Below the pieces are notes generated by a model, which was given only the letters and a program-made list of their open reading frames with translations, did no database searches and had not been told where the DNA came from. Source: G963662905 sp963662905 (lineage in GTDB: Bacteria; Bacteroidota; Bacteroidia; Bacteroidales; WRLA01). From it: a stretch of 64,000 nt of DNA. Location: the NCBI GenBank assembly GCA_963662905.2, contig CAXXFD010000003.1, positions 1 through 64,000 of the forward strand. Direction: 5' to 3'. The first letter of the stretch is position 1; every line of letters begins with the position of its first letter. Position numbers and translations under genes: made by a program. Positions 28,512-37,064 of the stretch are shown piece by piece.

Positions 28512-29978
28512 TTAATTTATATTAATGATGGTTTTACAAACCACCGATTCTCCGCTGCTTAGGCGCAATAAATAAATTCCCTCTTGCAGTTTTGTGCCGC
28601 TGCTTGTTACTCCGTTCCATGAATAATTGAACGTTCCTTCCTCAGTAGTTTCAAGCTGATCTGAAAAAACTAAAATGCCACCGTAGGTAAATATTTCCAA
28701 TTGGGTTGTCCCACCCATTCCAAAGAACCCGTTTATATTCAGTTTGCCGCGAAAAGGGTTGGGGTAAATATTTATTTCTCCTTTTGGCGTTTTTTCATCG
28801 CCATATGAGCTAATGAGGTCGGTTTTTTGAAAAATAATATTGGAATATTTCTCAGAACTATCAGCATTAAATTCGTATTTCTGGTAAACAACATAAAGGG
28901 AATTATTATAATATTTAGAATCAATAATAATATAAGATGCTTCAGAGTCGGCAATAAAAGTTTTTTGCCAATTACCATTGACCTTTGTTATATGACATAA
29001 GAGGCTATAATTTCTATCTTTTGTAATATGTGAAACAAAATAATGATCCTTATTATCACTGTCAATTATTGTGCTAAAACCACGTATGCTATCTGAAATC
29101 AAGACGGAAGTGTCCCAAAGGTTGTCAGTAGATTTCGAGGAATAACAATTGTAGCTCCATGAAATATCTGTATCCTTTTCCATCCAGCTTGCTACAGGAT
29201 TGCCTTCTGTATCTAATTCAATAAACCCTTTTGCACATTGGGTGCTTCCAAATATCTTTTGTGGCTCGCAGGCATCCTTATTGCGAACATAGTATACAGC
29301 TCTGGTGTCTTCAATTTGATGCAGGTAAGGATTACTCAATGAGATGAAATGAAGCCAATTATTTTTGTCATATACGACATTTCCCTGTACTGCATTCATA
29401 TCTTCATTACACAAGAGGCATTCAACTTGGCTTAAATTGAAATCGTTGTCAATTCTCATGAAATAAGTATTTCCGTAGGGGCCGAAATGGAACCAAAAAC
29501 AATTCAGCACACCATCATTGTCATAGGTAATTAATGGTCTTATTGAGCCTGGCATTCCTTTGCTAATTGTATCTTCAAGCCAGTTGGAATTGCATCTATG
29601 TGCCAAGCAAATAAATGAGGACGTATTGTCACCTCCCTTAGTATATGCAATTGCAATATTTCCTTCTGAATTTACGGCTATATTAGGTTCTGAAACAGTA
29701 ACTTTCTCTTCAATATTATTCACTATATCCGGGCCATCCCAACTATATCCATAATTTATTGATTTCGAATAATAAATTCTTGATAAGCTTGGCTGGCCTG
29801 GCTCCATGCCTCTCCAAACACAATGTATTACTCCAAAAGAGTCAATACAAATCTTAGGACTTTGATTATGGCTGTTCGCCAAGTTACTGATATTAACCGG
29901 CTCTGTCCACTGCTGGGCAAAGCCATGGGTAAATAAGAAAATAAAAATAATGCTAAGGAATATTTTGCTTGCTTTCAT
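28512..29978 (-). CDS. Secreted T9SS protein, beta-propeller-like
   Basis: About 488 residues from the ATG at 29978, which opens a signal peptide (MKASKIFLSIIFIFLFTHG). An in-frame ATG eight codons earlier is less likely. The body has repeated strands with patterns such as SPKICIDSFGVIHCVW and EPNIAVNSEGNIAIAY, like sialidase/BNR or other beta-propeller repeats. The C-terminus is a classic T9SS sorting domain (INIYPNPFRGKLNI to EGIYLLRL). It should be carried to the cell surface or outside. A well-formed promoter lies 22 bp upstream. The IS-split peptidase gene follows within 11 bp, so the two were cotranscribed. Substrate unknown. Confidence 0.88.
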   Translation of the reverse strand: MKASKIFLSIIFIFLFTHGFAQQWTEPVNISNLANSHNQSPKICIDSFGVIHCVWRGMEPGQPSLSRIYYSKSINYGYSWDGPDIVNNIEEKVTVSEPNIAVNSEGNIAIAYTKGGDNTSSFICLAHRCNSNWLEDTISKGMPGSIRPLITYDNDGVLNCFWFHFGPYGNTYFMRIDNDFNLSQVECLLCNEDMNAVQGNVVYDKNNWLHFISLSNPYLHQIEDTRAVYYVRNKDACEPQKIFGSTQCAKGFIELDTEGNPVASWMEKDTDISWSYNCYSSKSTDNLWDTSVLISDSIRGFSTIIDSDNKDHYFVSHITKDRNYSLLCHITKVNGNWQKTFIADSEASYIIIDSKYYNNSLYVVYQKYEFNADSSEKYSNIIFQKTDLISSYGDEKTPKGEINIYPNPFRGKLNINGFFGMGGTTQLEIFTYGGILVFSDQLETTEEGTFNYSWNGVTSSGTKLQEGIYLLRLSSGESVVCKTIININ

Positions 29979-29999
29979 AATTGTTGCTTTTGCTTGTCC

Positions 30000-30032
30000 C
30001 AAAATTAGTAAAATTTACCCTCCAAGTACAAA
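30000..30032 (-). promoter_or_regulatory. Promoter of the propeller/peptidase operon
   Basis: On the minus strand TTTG (30029-30032) and TAATTTTG (30000-30007) are separated by 21 nt, an exact fit to the Bacteroidetes promoter, 22 bp before the ATG at 29978. Confidence 0.75.
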
Positions 30033-30149
30033 TTGATTGATGAATTTGTGTTTATTCATTGTTTTATTGTGTGAACACTATTTTTTTCTGTGTGAATGAG
30101 TTAAGTGCTGTTATTTGTAATTTTAGAAGGTATCACGCCAAACCGCCTG

Positions 30150-30458
30150 CTCTACCTCGGCGATGGCCTGCCTGTAGGCATCGAGCCCATCCAAAGCCAT
30201 GATAAACAAGAAGCTTTCTCAATTGAAGGCAACCCCTTTTCCAAAAGCCTGCAAATCAATATCAAGCTGGAATTTCAGGGCGAAGCAACGCTTCAGCTTA
30301 CGGACATGAACGGAAATATTGTCCGTCAAAGCAAAATCATGCTGCATGGCCGGGCAAGCCGTTTCCTTATGCAAACACATGATTTGGCGCCGGGGGCTTA
30401 TGTGTGTACTTTTGTGGCTGGGGGTAACAGTTTCAGCGAAAAAATTATAAAACAATAA
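30150..30458 (+). pseudogene. Orphan T9SS sorting-domain fragment, copy B
   Basis: An open frame from 30105 gives 117 residues, but only the part from about 30150 is meaningful: GDGLPVGIEPI, FSIEGNPF and a full T9SS sorting domain ending KIIKQ. It matches the last 100 or so residues of the gene at 32207-34498 almost base for base, with a 53-bp run at 30327-30379 shared with copies A and C. There is no signal peptide or catalytic domain in front. It looks like the tail of a lost cargo gene or a duplicated cassette. Confidence 0.8.
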
Positions 30459-30522
30459 TGGGAAGTTAACAAAAAAGTTACAAGACTTCCTTGCTGTTTC
30501 ATATTAATTACATACTTTTGTT

Positions 30523-30530
30523 TCGTAGTC
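30523..30530 (+). promoter_or_regulatory. -7 element before the 30644 operon
   Basis: TACTTTTG fits TAnnTTTG, 113 bp upstream of the ATG at 30644. No -33 TTTG is seen at the ideal distance. Confidence 0.4.
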
Positions 30531-30643
30531 ATTGGAGATAAACAAAGATTTTCTCCATTAAGCCCATCGCAATTTTCTTGTTCTGTTAATTATTAATGCA
30601 TTATAATATTAACCCGTATTAACCAATTTTTAAAACTTAGAAA

Positions 30644-32185
30644 ATGAAAAACAACAGATCTCAAAACAAATTGAACAATTGGTTTTCAAACCTAAAAGCC
30701 GTAGCTTTAGTAGTAATTTTTGGTTTCCTTTTTAATGGGCTTACCATTGGACAAGTAAATCGGTATAAGGCGGTTATTGTATATAAAGATGCTTTTAATC
30801 AAAATTCGAACATTAGCCTAATTAATAATGTAAAGGCAAAAGGATTTAATACAGTTTTTCTTAAAGTAGAACAGCATTACGGTGGGGAGCCTGACCTTCA
30901 AAATTTAGGACTTAAACAGTCTGAAACGTATAGGAATAAGGTTGTTGACTTTTGTCATGTGGCTGATTCTTTAAAAGTGAAGGTTTTTGCATTTATTTTA
31001 GAATACCACACCGATCCCGAAACATGGGAGGATCCTGATAGTTGTGTTCAAGACGGTGTGGAACGATCCCTTGATAGGATGTGGAAAATTGCCTATTACC
31101 AAAAACATGTTCGGAGTACTCCAAACCACCTTGGGTATTGGGACAAAAACGCGCATTTCCATGGTGTTGTTACGAATCTTGAGCCTTGGGCTTTGCATAA
31201 TTGGAGAAAAGGTGATAGTGGACATATGTGTAGCTCATCAGATAGGGCAATTAATGATTCAATTTTAAGAAACCAATTGGATCTCACGGCGCAGTTATAC
31301 GAGGTTATGGAAGACAGCGGTTTTTTTATGCCCGAATATGATACCAATAATTATTCTTTGCAAGATTTAGATAATATATATATGGGGACTGTTCATTGGA
31401 ATTGGCATTATTTTTCCCAATTTGATCCTGACAGCTTTCCTCATGGTAACTTTAATAAATGGGTGGGGGTACATAATATTAATGGGCAAGACAAACACTA
31501 TTTTGATATTATAATGCCTGAAACCTACTGTCCACAAAAAGGGAATACATGTATGAGTAAAGATTGTGTGGATAATACTGTTGTAACCCTGTGTACCACA
31601 GATACCAGTTATGAAAATCAAGAAGCTGTTGGTCAATGCTATGATTGGTTTGAAAAGCACTATTTTACTGATGATATGTTTTTGTCCAGTCATACAATAC
31701 CTATAGATGCTGCACCAATCCTGGTTGGACATGGCTGGCATATGTTTGATACCTGGGTAGATATGAGGATGGTGATGCATGAGACCTATTATCGGCAGGT
31801 AAATTGTTTTTTGGAAAGCAATTACAGGGGGTATTTTGCTTTTCATTATGATTCCTTAATGGCAATCCCTCACGGCCTGGGAGCATATCAACCCATCTAC
31901 TGTGGAGGAGGGGCTATAGATAAATCCATGACTGATACGACAAATATAAATGTACGCGAGATTCTGTTGTATCCCAATCCGGCAGACAAAGTAATTAACC
32001 TGCGGGGCTTGTGGGATGGAGACCAATCCATAATTTACGACATGAACCAAAATATCCATATCATATCTCAGGAAAAAACGATTGATGTACATATGCTTAA
32101 ACCGGATCAATACGTCCTTTGTGTGGTCGATAAAAACGGTAAGATCGTGAACAGGCAGATTTTCTTGATCAAGCGCATTTATTAA
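30644..32185 (+). CDS. Secreted T9SS protein, possible TIM-barrel hydrolase
   Basis: A 513-residue secreted protein. The first 37 residues hold a signal peptide with a long N-region (LKAVALVVIFGFLFNGLTIG). The core has the look of a glycosidase-like TIM barrel (ISLINNVKAKGFNTVFLKVE, then DSLKVKVFAFILEYH), but I cannot name a family, and several Cys suggest disulfides. The C-terminus is a T9SS sorting domain (ILLYPNPADKVINLRG to KPDQYVLCVV). The next gene starts 21 bp later, so the two are probably one operon of surface proteins. Confidence 0.82.
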   Translation: MKNNRSQNKLNNWFSNLKAVALVVIFGFLFNGLTIGQVNRYKAVIVYKDAFNQNSNISLINNVKAKGFNTVFLKVEQHYGGEPDLQNLGLKQSETYRNKVVDFCHVADSLKVKVFAFILEYHTDPETWEDPDSCVQDGVERSLDRMWKIAYYQKHVRSTPNHLGYWDKNAHFHGVVTNLEPWALHNWRKGDSGHMCSSSDRAINDSILRNQLDLTAQLYEVMEDSGFFMPEYDTNNYSLQDLDNIYMGTVHWNWHYFSQFDPDSFPHGNFNKWVGVHNINGQDKHYFDIIMPETYCPQKGNTCMSKDCVDNTVVTLCTTDTSYENQEAVGQCYDWFEKHYFTDDMFLSSHTIPIDAAPILVGHGWHMFDTWVDMRMVMHETYYRQVNCFLESNYRGYFAFHYDSLMAIPHGLGAYQPIYCGGGAIDKSMTDTTNINVREILLYPNPADKVINLRGLWDGDQSIIYDMNQNIHIISQEKTIDVHMLKPDQYVLCVVDKNGKIVNRQIFLIKRIY

Positions 32186-32206
32186 TTCAATGAGAGGATC
32201 AATACT

Positions 32207-34498
32207 ATGAAATTCCGAATAATTATTGCTATATCATTTTTGTTTTTCAGTATCCTGGGATCGGCTCAGCAAACCCACTGGGTCAATCCCAAACCCACAG
32301 GCTCCACAATCAACGATATCGAATTTTGGGACGATGAGCACGGGCTTATGGTAGGGAACTGGGGCGCAGTCCAGACTACATCTGACGGAGGGGCAAATTG
32401 GGATGTAATCCCATCATTTACAAGAGAAAGCCTGCTATATATACATAAATTATCAGGTGGGAGCGTCTTAGCGGCTTCATCGCAAAGCCTTTTCAAAACT
32501 TCCGACTATGGGAAAAATTGGGAGTTAATATTTGATATGCCGGACAGTATTAAACTTTTGCCCATAAGCATTGATATGGTTGACGATATACATGGTTATG
32601 CCTGCAGTAAGAAGAAAATCTTTAAGACTGTCGATGGAGGATATTCCTGGACAAGCCGTGGTGTACATACTCCGGAACTGTATGTGGGAGAAGATGATGA
32701 AGTCATCAGGGGTGTTGCCTTTAAAAATATTGATACCGGCCTGATTGTAAGTTGGCATTATTATTTCGGAAGAAAGGTGTTTAGTACTTATAACCAGGGT
32801 TATAGCTTCGAACAAGTTTATGATCCAGGCATGTTTCATGACGGGGATGCGCCTCTGGATTTAATTCATTTAAAAGACAGTATCTTTTTAATTCCTGTAG
32901 TGATTTTTGCAAATAAGAAAAGTGCATATTTTAGTGGGCCAGGAATGTACCGATCAAATGACAATGGAAAAAATTGGGAATTTGTTCTAAATAATTCTGG
33001 ACTTTGGTTTAGGCCGCACAGGGTAAAGGTTATTAATGATAGCGTGCTCTATTATTATGGCTCATGTGATGGAGATTGTGGTGGTTTTGGATATCTTTCA
33101 TCACCAGACGGTGGGTATAGCTGGACAGTGCAAAGAATGCCGGATTATCCTTACTTTTTTAGTCCCAATATGACTGCACTATACCCCTTTTCTGCGGAAA
33201 AAGCCATTGGTTTTTTTTCAGGAAGATTAATAAACCTGGTGAAATATAACAGATATTATTTTGTGCAAACTCTTGATGGCAAAAATTGGAATCCTGTTTA
33301 CCCGGATTATCTCAATGCTTTCCATGATGTTTTTTTCATGGACAACAGCATGTTCCTTTTGGTCAATCACCGTTTGCTGAAAAGCAGCGATTATTTTGAA
33401 AGCCGCGACAGCATCCCTTTTCCGGGCAAAGACTTGCTTTTGGCATCAAAATACGGCCCACAAGCCGCTGTTTATGCGCAAAACGACAGCCTTTCATTTC
33501 TCATAAACACAATGGATAATGGCCAGCAATGGCAGCAAACCCAATTAAATATTCATCATTTTTCCATCAAGGACATGGAATATGCGGCTTCCGGTCAATT
33601 GTTTTTGCTTGGAAAAGAAAATGAAGAAGCAAAACTTTTTGTCAACCAGCCTTTGCAACAAGAATTGACAGAATTCCAACTTCCGGCAGCTTTTTCAGAA
33701 CTGAACGATATCTATATCCATTCCGGCGGGAAAACTCTTTTTGGTGCTGATGAAGCAGATCAGGGGAGCTATTATGTTTTTAATGAAGAAGAGGATGGAT
33801 GGGAAGCATATTCCCTGAACCTCGCTCCCTTGCGCATGGGCTTTGCATCCGGCAACAACAGCATGTATTTGGTGGATAAAGCAAATGTGCCGGGTATTTG
33901 GGAAAGCATCCGCGTCCCTTATTACGATCCATTGCCGGTCTTCACGGCACCAGATAATGGATATATTGCCGATCTTGTAATGCGCGATGACGGGCGGCTT
34001 GTGGCGCTTTTTAATCAGAATTACGGGAATGGGCATTATTCTTTTCTGTGTGAGCAATTAGAAGGCGAAAGCTGGGAAATGCATGGTCCTTTTCCATTGC
34101 TGGATGGCCTTAGGCTTGATCCCGATGGCCGTCATGTATGGGCATTTGGCTCCGTCCAACCTGACAATGCCTATGGCGAAAGCCGATTGGTATATTTTGG
34201 CGACGGCCTGCCCGTAGGCATCGAACCCATCCCAACCCATTCGGAGCAAAAAGCTTTCTCAATAGAAGGTAATCCCTTTTCTAACAGCCTGCAAATCAAT
34301 ATCAACCTGGAATTTCAGGGTGAAACCACGCTTCAGCTAACCGATATGAACGGAAAGATTGTCCGCCAAAGCAAAATCATGCTGCATGGCCGGGCAAGCC
34401 GTTTCCTTATGCAAACACATGATTTGGCGCCGGGGGCTTATGTGTGTAGTTTAGTGGCTGGGGATGAAAGCAAAAGCCTGAAAGTGGTGAAGCAGTAA
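32207..34498 (+). CDS. Secreted T9SS protein with Ycf48/BNR-like propeller
   Basis: A 763-residue secreted protein. The signal peptide is FRIIIAISFLFFSILGSAQ. The body has repeated Asp-box-like motifs (SDGGANWDVI, SDYGKNWELI, TVDGGYSWTS, SNDNGKNWEFV, SPDGGYSWTV) typical of Ycf48-like or BNR beta-propellers. The C-terminal 100 residues are a T9SS sorting domain whose DNA recurs as two orphan copies at 22629 and 30150. It follows the preceding T9SS gene by 21 bp. Propellers of this kind bind or cleave glycans or proteins; the ligand here is unknown. Confidence 0.87.
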   Translation: MKFRIIIAISFLFFSILGSAQQTHWVNPKPTGSTINDIEFWDDEHGLMVGNWGAVQTTSDGGANWDVIPSFTRESLLYIHKLSGGSVLAASSQSLFKTSDYGKNWELIFDMPDSIKLLPISIDMVDDIHGYACSKKKIFKTVDGGYSWTSRGVHTPELYVGEDDEVIRGVAFKNIDTGLIVSWHYYFGRKVFSTYNQGYSFEQVYDPGMFHDGDAPLDLIHLKDSIFLIPVVIFANKKSAYFSGPGMYRSNDNGKNWEFVLNNSGLWFRPHRVKVINDSVLYYYGSCDGDCGGFGYLSSPDGGYSWTVQRMPDYPYFFSPNMTALYPFSAEKAIGFFSGRLINLVKYNRYYFVQTLDGKNWNPVYPDYLNAFHDVFFMDNSMFLLVNHRLLKSSDYFESRDSIPFPGKDLLLASKYGPQAAVYAQNDSLSFLINTMDNGQQWQQTQLNIHHFSIKDMEYAASGQLFLLGKENEEAKLFVNQPLQQELTEFQLPAAFSELNDIYIHSGGKTLFGADEADQGSYYVFNEEEDGWEAYSLNLAPLRMGFASGNNSMYLVDKANVPGIWESIRVPYYDPLPVFTAPDNGYIADLVMRDDGRLVALFNQNYGNGHYSFLCEQLEGESWEMHGPFPLLDGLRLDPDGRHVWAFGSVQPDNAYGESRLVYFGDGLPVGIEPIPTHSEQKAFSIEGNPFSNSLQININLEFQGETTLQLTDMNGKIVRQSKIMLHGRASRFLMQTHDLAPGAYVCSLVAGDESKSLKVVKQ

Positions 34499-34571
34499 AA
34501 GAGATAAAGCCCTTTTTTAAGATTGGCTGAGCGGTTTGATATTTCCTGCCGATTCCCTACATTTGCTCATT

Positions 34572-35357
34572 ATGACTGATCCGCTCAGTATTTTATCGAA
34601 TGCTTTCAATCCCATCAGCCTCGAAGAAATGCAGGAGGTGCGTTTGATGGACCGTGTTGACGTGAAATACGTCATCACGCGCGAGCAGCTCCCGTTCATT
34701 CTGGAAGCTGTGCAGAAGCATTACCGCGTATTTTCGCAGCAGGGCGTGCTTCAGCAAGCTTATGCTACGCGCTATTTTGATACGCCTGATCTGCAAATGT
34801 ACCGGGCGCACCATAACCGCAAGCTGCACCGGCACAAAATCCGTATCCGGCAATACAAGATTACAGATGAGTTTTTTCTGGAGGTAAAACATAAATCCAA
34901 TAAAGGGCGCACACGCAAAACCCGGATTCCGCTAAGGGATCAGTTTTCTCTGGAAACGGAGGAGGCAGGATCTTTTGTAAGCAGAAGTACACCCTATGAT
35001 ATTGCTTCGCTGCGGTTTTCTTTGGATAATGATTTCAGGCGAACAACTTTGGTTTCCAATAGTATGGATGAACGTATTACTATTGATACAGAGCTGGGAT
35101 TTAGTTTTGGACAGAAATGCGTTAAGCTTGATCATCTGGTAATTATTGAATTGAAAAAAAGCGGGCGGTCTGCAAAGTCGCCATTTCAGGAAGTTTTATT
35201 TGCAAATGGCTTGAAACCCAATAGGTTTAGTAAATACTGCACGGGCATCTGCCTGATGCATGACAATATAAAACACAACCGTTTCAAGCTTCGTTTTAAA
35301 AAAATGAATAAATTGCTACAAAAAGGAGGGTATCCGCATGTTTTTGACTTTAAGTGA
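34572..35357 (+). CDS. VTC-domain polyphosphate polymerase-like protein
   Basis: About 261 residues from the ATG at 34572; an upstream ATG at 34536 is less likely. It has the VTC fold of triphosphate tunnel enzymes: DRVDVKYVI, YFDTPDLQMYRAHHN, KIRIRQY, FLEVKHKSNKGRTRKTR, and late IELKKSG. These Lys, Arg and Glu sites line the tunnel that in the yeast VTC complex makes polyphosphate from ATP. It starts a five-gene operon and overlaps the next gene by 20 bp. Bacterial relatives often sit with DUF4956 and CotH-like genes, as here. Its real product may be polyphosphate or another phosphorylated polymer. Confidence 0.88.
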   Translation: MTDPLSILSNAFNPISLEEMQEVRLMDRVDVKYVITREQLPFILEAVQKHYRVFSQQGVLQQAYATRYFDTPDLQMYRAHHNRKLHRHKIRIRQYKITDEFFLEVKHKSNKGRTRKTRIPLRDQFSLETEEAGSFVSRSTPYDIASLRFSLDNDFRRTTLVSNSMDERITIDTELGFSFGQKCVKLDHLVIIELKKSGRSAKSPFQEVLFANGLKPNRFSKYCTGICLMHDNIKHNRFKLRFKKMNKLLQKGGYPHVFDFK

Positions 35358-36027
35358 TTTTTTTGATCCCGGGCAGGTTAATATAGCTGACCTGGCTCAA
35401 TTTGCGATTAGGTTTATTTTTAACCTTCTGGTAATCATTATTATCGTTCGATATATTTACTACCGGAGTTCGCGGCGCAAGGATTATCTTTTTACCTACC
35501 TGCTGATCAGTATGACGGTGTTTATGATCACCACTGCATTGGAAAGCGTAACCATACAGCTGGGCTTTGCACTGGGGCTTTTTGCCGTTTTTGGCATTAT
35601 CCGATATCGAACCGATCCGGTGCCTATCCGCGAAATGACTTATCTGTTTGTAGTAATTGGTGTATCCATCATCAATGCACTAATAGGAGGAAAGGCCGGT
35701 TTCTGGGAAATCTTTATCCTCAACCTGATGATGGTGCTGGTGTGCTGGGGCGGTGAATACTACTGGACTTATAAGCATATTTCGAGCAAGCGCATCATCT
35801 ATGATAAAATTGAACTCATCAAGCCCGAAAACCAGCAAAAGTTCATCGAAGACCTTGAAGATCGCACAGGCTTGACAATTAGTAGGGTAGAGGTTGGAAA
35901 AGTGGATTTTCTGAAAGATATTGCGGAAATCACTATTTACTATTTTTACAGCAAACGCAAAACAAGCATCAAAGAAGAAAAAGCATATGAATCGTATCAA
36001 AAAACATTGCTTAAGGATAATGAATAA
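35338..36027 (+). CDS. DUF4956 membrane protein
   Basis: A 229-residue inner-membrane protein of the DUF4956 family. Hydrophobic helices lie near residues 24-42, 50-68, 75-90 and 100-140, with the characteristic GLFAVFGIIRYRTDPVPIREMTYLF between them. The C-terminal 80 residues are soluble. The family is commonly paired with VTC-domain proteins and is thought to anchor or channel their product, but no activity is established. It overlaps the VTC gene by 20 bp and the next gene by 8 bp, indicating translational coupling. Confidence 0.88.
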   Translation: MFLTLSDFFDPGQVNIADLAQFAIRFIFNLLVIIIIVRYIYYRSSRRKDYLFTYLLISMTVFMITTALESVTIQLGFALGLFAVFGIIRYRTDPVPIREMTYLFVVIGVSIINALIGGKAGFWEIFILNLMMVLVCWGGEYYWTYKHISSKRIIYDKIELIKPENQQKFIEDLEDRTGLTISRVEVGKVDFLKDIAEITIYYFYSKRKTSIKEEKAYESYQKTLLKDNE

Positions 36028-37054
36028 TAAGCTCTGCGGGGCATTATTGGTTTTTTTCCTGATGTTCCGTTTTGCTTCTGCGCAAGAGGAATTACCGGCG
36101 GGCTTTTTTCAAAGTGATGAGCCCCTCGAAGTTACGATCAGTGCGCATTTTGATGAATTGCTGAAAGACAGGGAAGGCGACCGGCAAGATCATCCCGCCA
36201 GGTTTATTTATCAAAACGCGGAAGGGGAAACCGTATCCCTGAAAATCGAGATGAAAACCCGCGGAAATTTCCGCCGCAGGAAAACCCAGTGTTCCTTTCC
36301 TCCTTTGTTCGTTAAAATTGAAGATGACCGCCAGGATGTAACTATGTTCCGCGGGCTTAAAAAAATGAAACTGGTGACGCACTGTCAGAAAAGCCAGCGC
36401 TATGAAGATTATATTTTGCAGGAATATTTGATTTACAAAGCCTATAATATCCTGACGGACAAAAGCTTTAAGGTGCGCCTTTTGAAAATTAAGTATTTCG
36501 ATGAAGATGATCAGGATGTTATCATGGAGCGCTATGGCTTTATGATTGAAAATCCGAATAATATGGCCGAACGCCTGAACGGGCAAATCATCAAGTCATC
36601 AACGGCCAAACAACGCATGCTCAACGATACAGTTACCAATCTGATGGCGGTTTTTAATTATTTCATTGCCAATACCGATTGGTCGGTTTCGGAAATGCAC
36701 AATCTCAAACTGGTGCTCACCGGTCCTTTTGCCAAAGCCTTTCCTGTGCCTTACGATTTTGACTGGAGCGGTGTGATCAATGCCCGCTATGCCGTCCCGC
36801 ACCCACGTTATGATATTTCGTCAATTGATGAGCGTCTTTATCTCGGCATTTGCCACGAAAAAGAGCTTTTTGACCATACATTTGAACTATTTAACCAAAA
36901 GAAAGATTCTATATACCAGCTCTATCGCGATGCGGATTTTCTGGATGAAAAACGTGTGCAGAAAATACTGGAATTCTACGATGATTTTTACCGCATTATC
37001 AATAATCCCGAAGAAGCCAAAAAGGAGATTTTTGACCAATGCCTTGAGCCTTAA
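36020..37054 (+). CDS. CotH-like kinase-fold exported protein 1
   Basis: About 344 residues from the ATG at 36020, whose signal peptide (CGALLVFFLMFRFASAQ) supports this start over earlier ones. It resembles CotH-type protein kinases: MKTRGNFRRRKTQC, KMKLVTHCQ with a conserved Lys, ANTDWSVSEMHN, and PVPYDFDWSGVINA with a DFD metal-binding candidate. It is a clear paralogue of the protein at 38689-39720. The start overlaps the DUF4956 stop in ATGAATAA. Exported CotH-like kinases could phosphorylate surface proteins; that is inference. Confidence 0.72.
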   Translation: MNNKLCGALLVFFLMFRFASAQEELPAGFFQSDEPLEVTISAHFDELLKDREGDRQDHPARFIYQNAEGETVSLKIEMKTRGNFRRRKTQCSFPPLFVKIEDDRQDVTMFRGLKKMKLVTHCQKSQRYEDYILQEYLIYKAYNILTDKSFKVRLLKIKYFDEDDQDVIMERYGFMIENPNNMAERLNGQIIKSSTAKQRMLNDTVTNLMAVFNYFIANTDWSVSEMHNLKLVLTGPFAKAFPVPYDFDWSGVINARYAVPHPRYDISSIDERLYLGICHEKELFDHTFELFNQKKDSIYQLYRDADFLDEKRVQKILEFYDDFYRIINNPEEAKKEIFDQCLEP

Positions 37055-37064
37055 ACCCTTTGCT

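Noticed and set aside
35921..36019. Long N-terminal extension of the first CotH-like protein
   Set aside because: It lies within the DUF4956 gene and is lysine-rich filler; the ATG at 36020 gives a proper signal peptide.
36780..37064. Long N-terminal extension of the ankyrin-phosphatase frame
   Set aside because: It overlaps the end of the CotH-like gene in another frame and lacks a signal peptide; the ATG at 37065 opens a clean signal peptide 10 bp after the previous stop.
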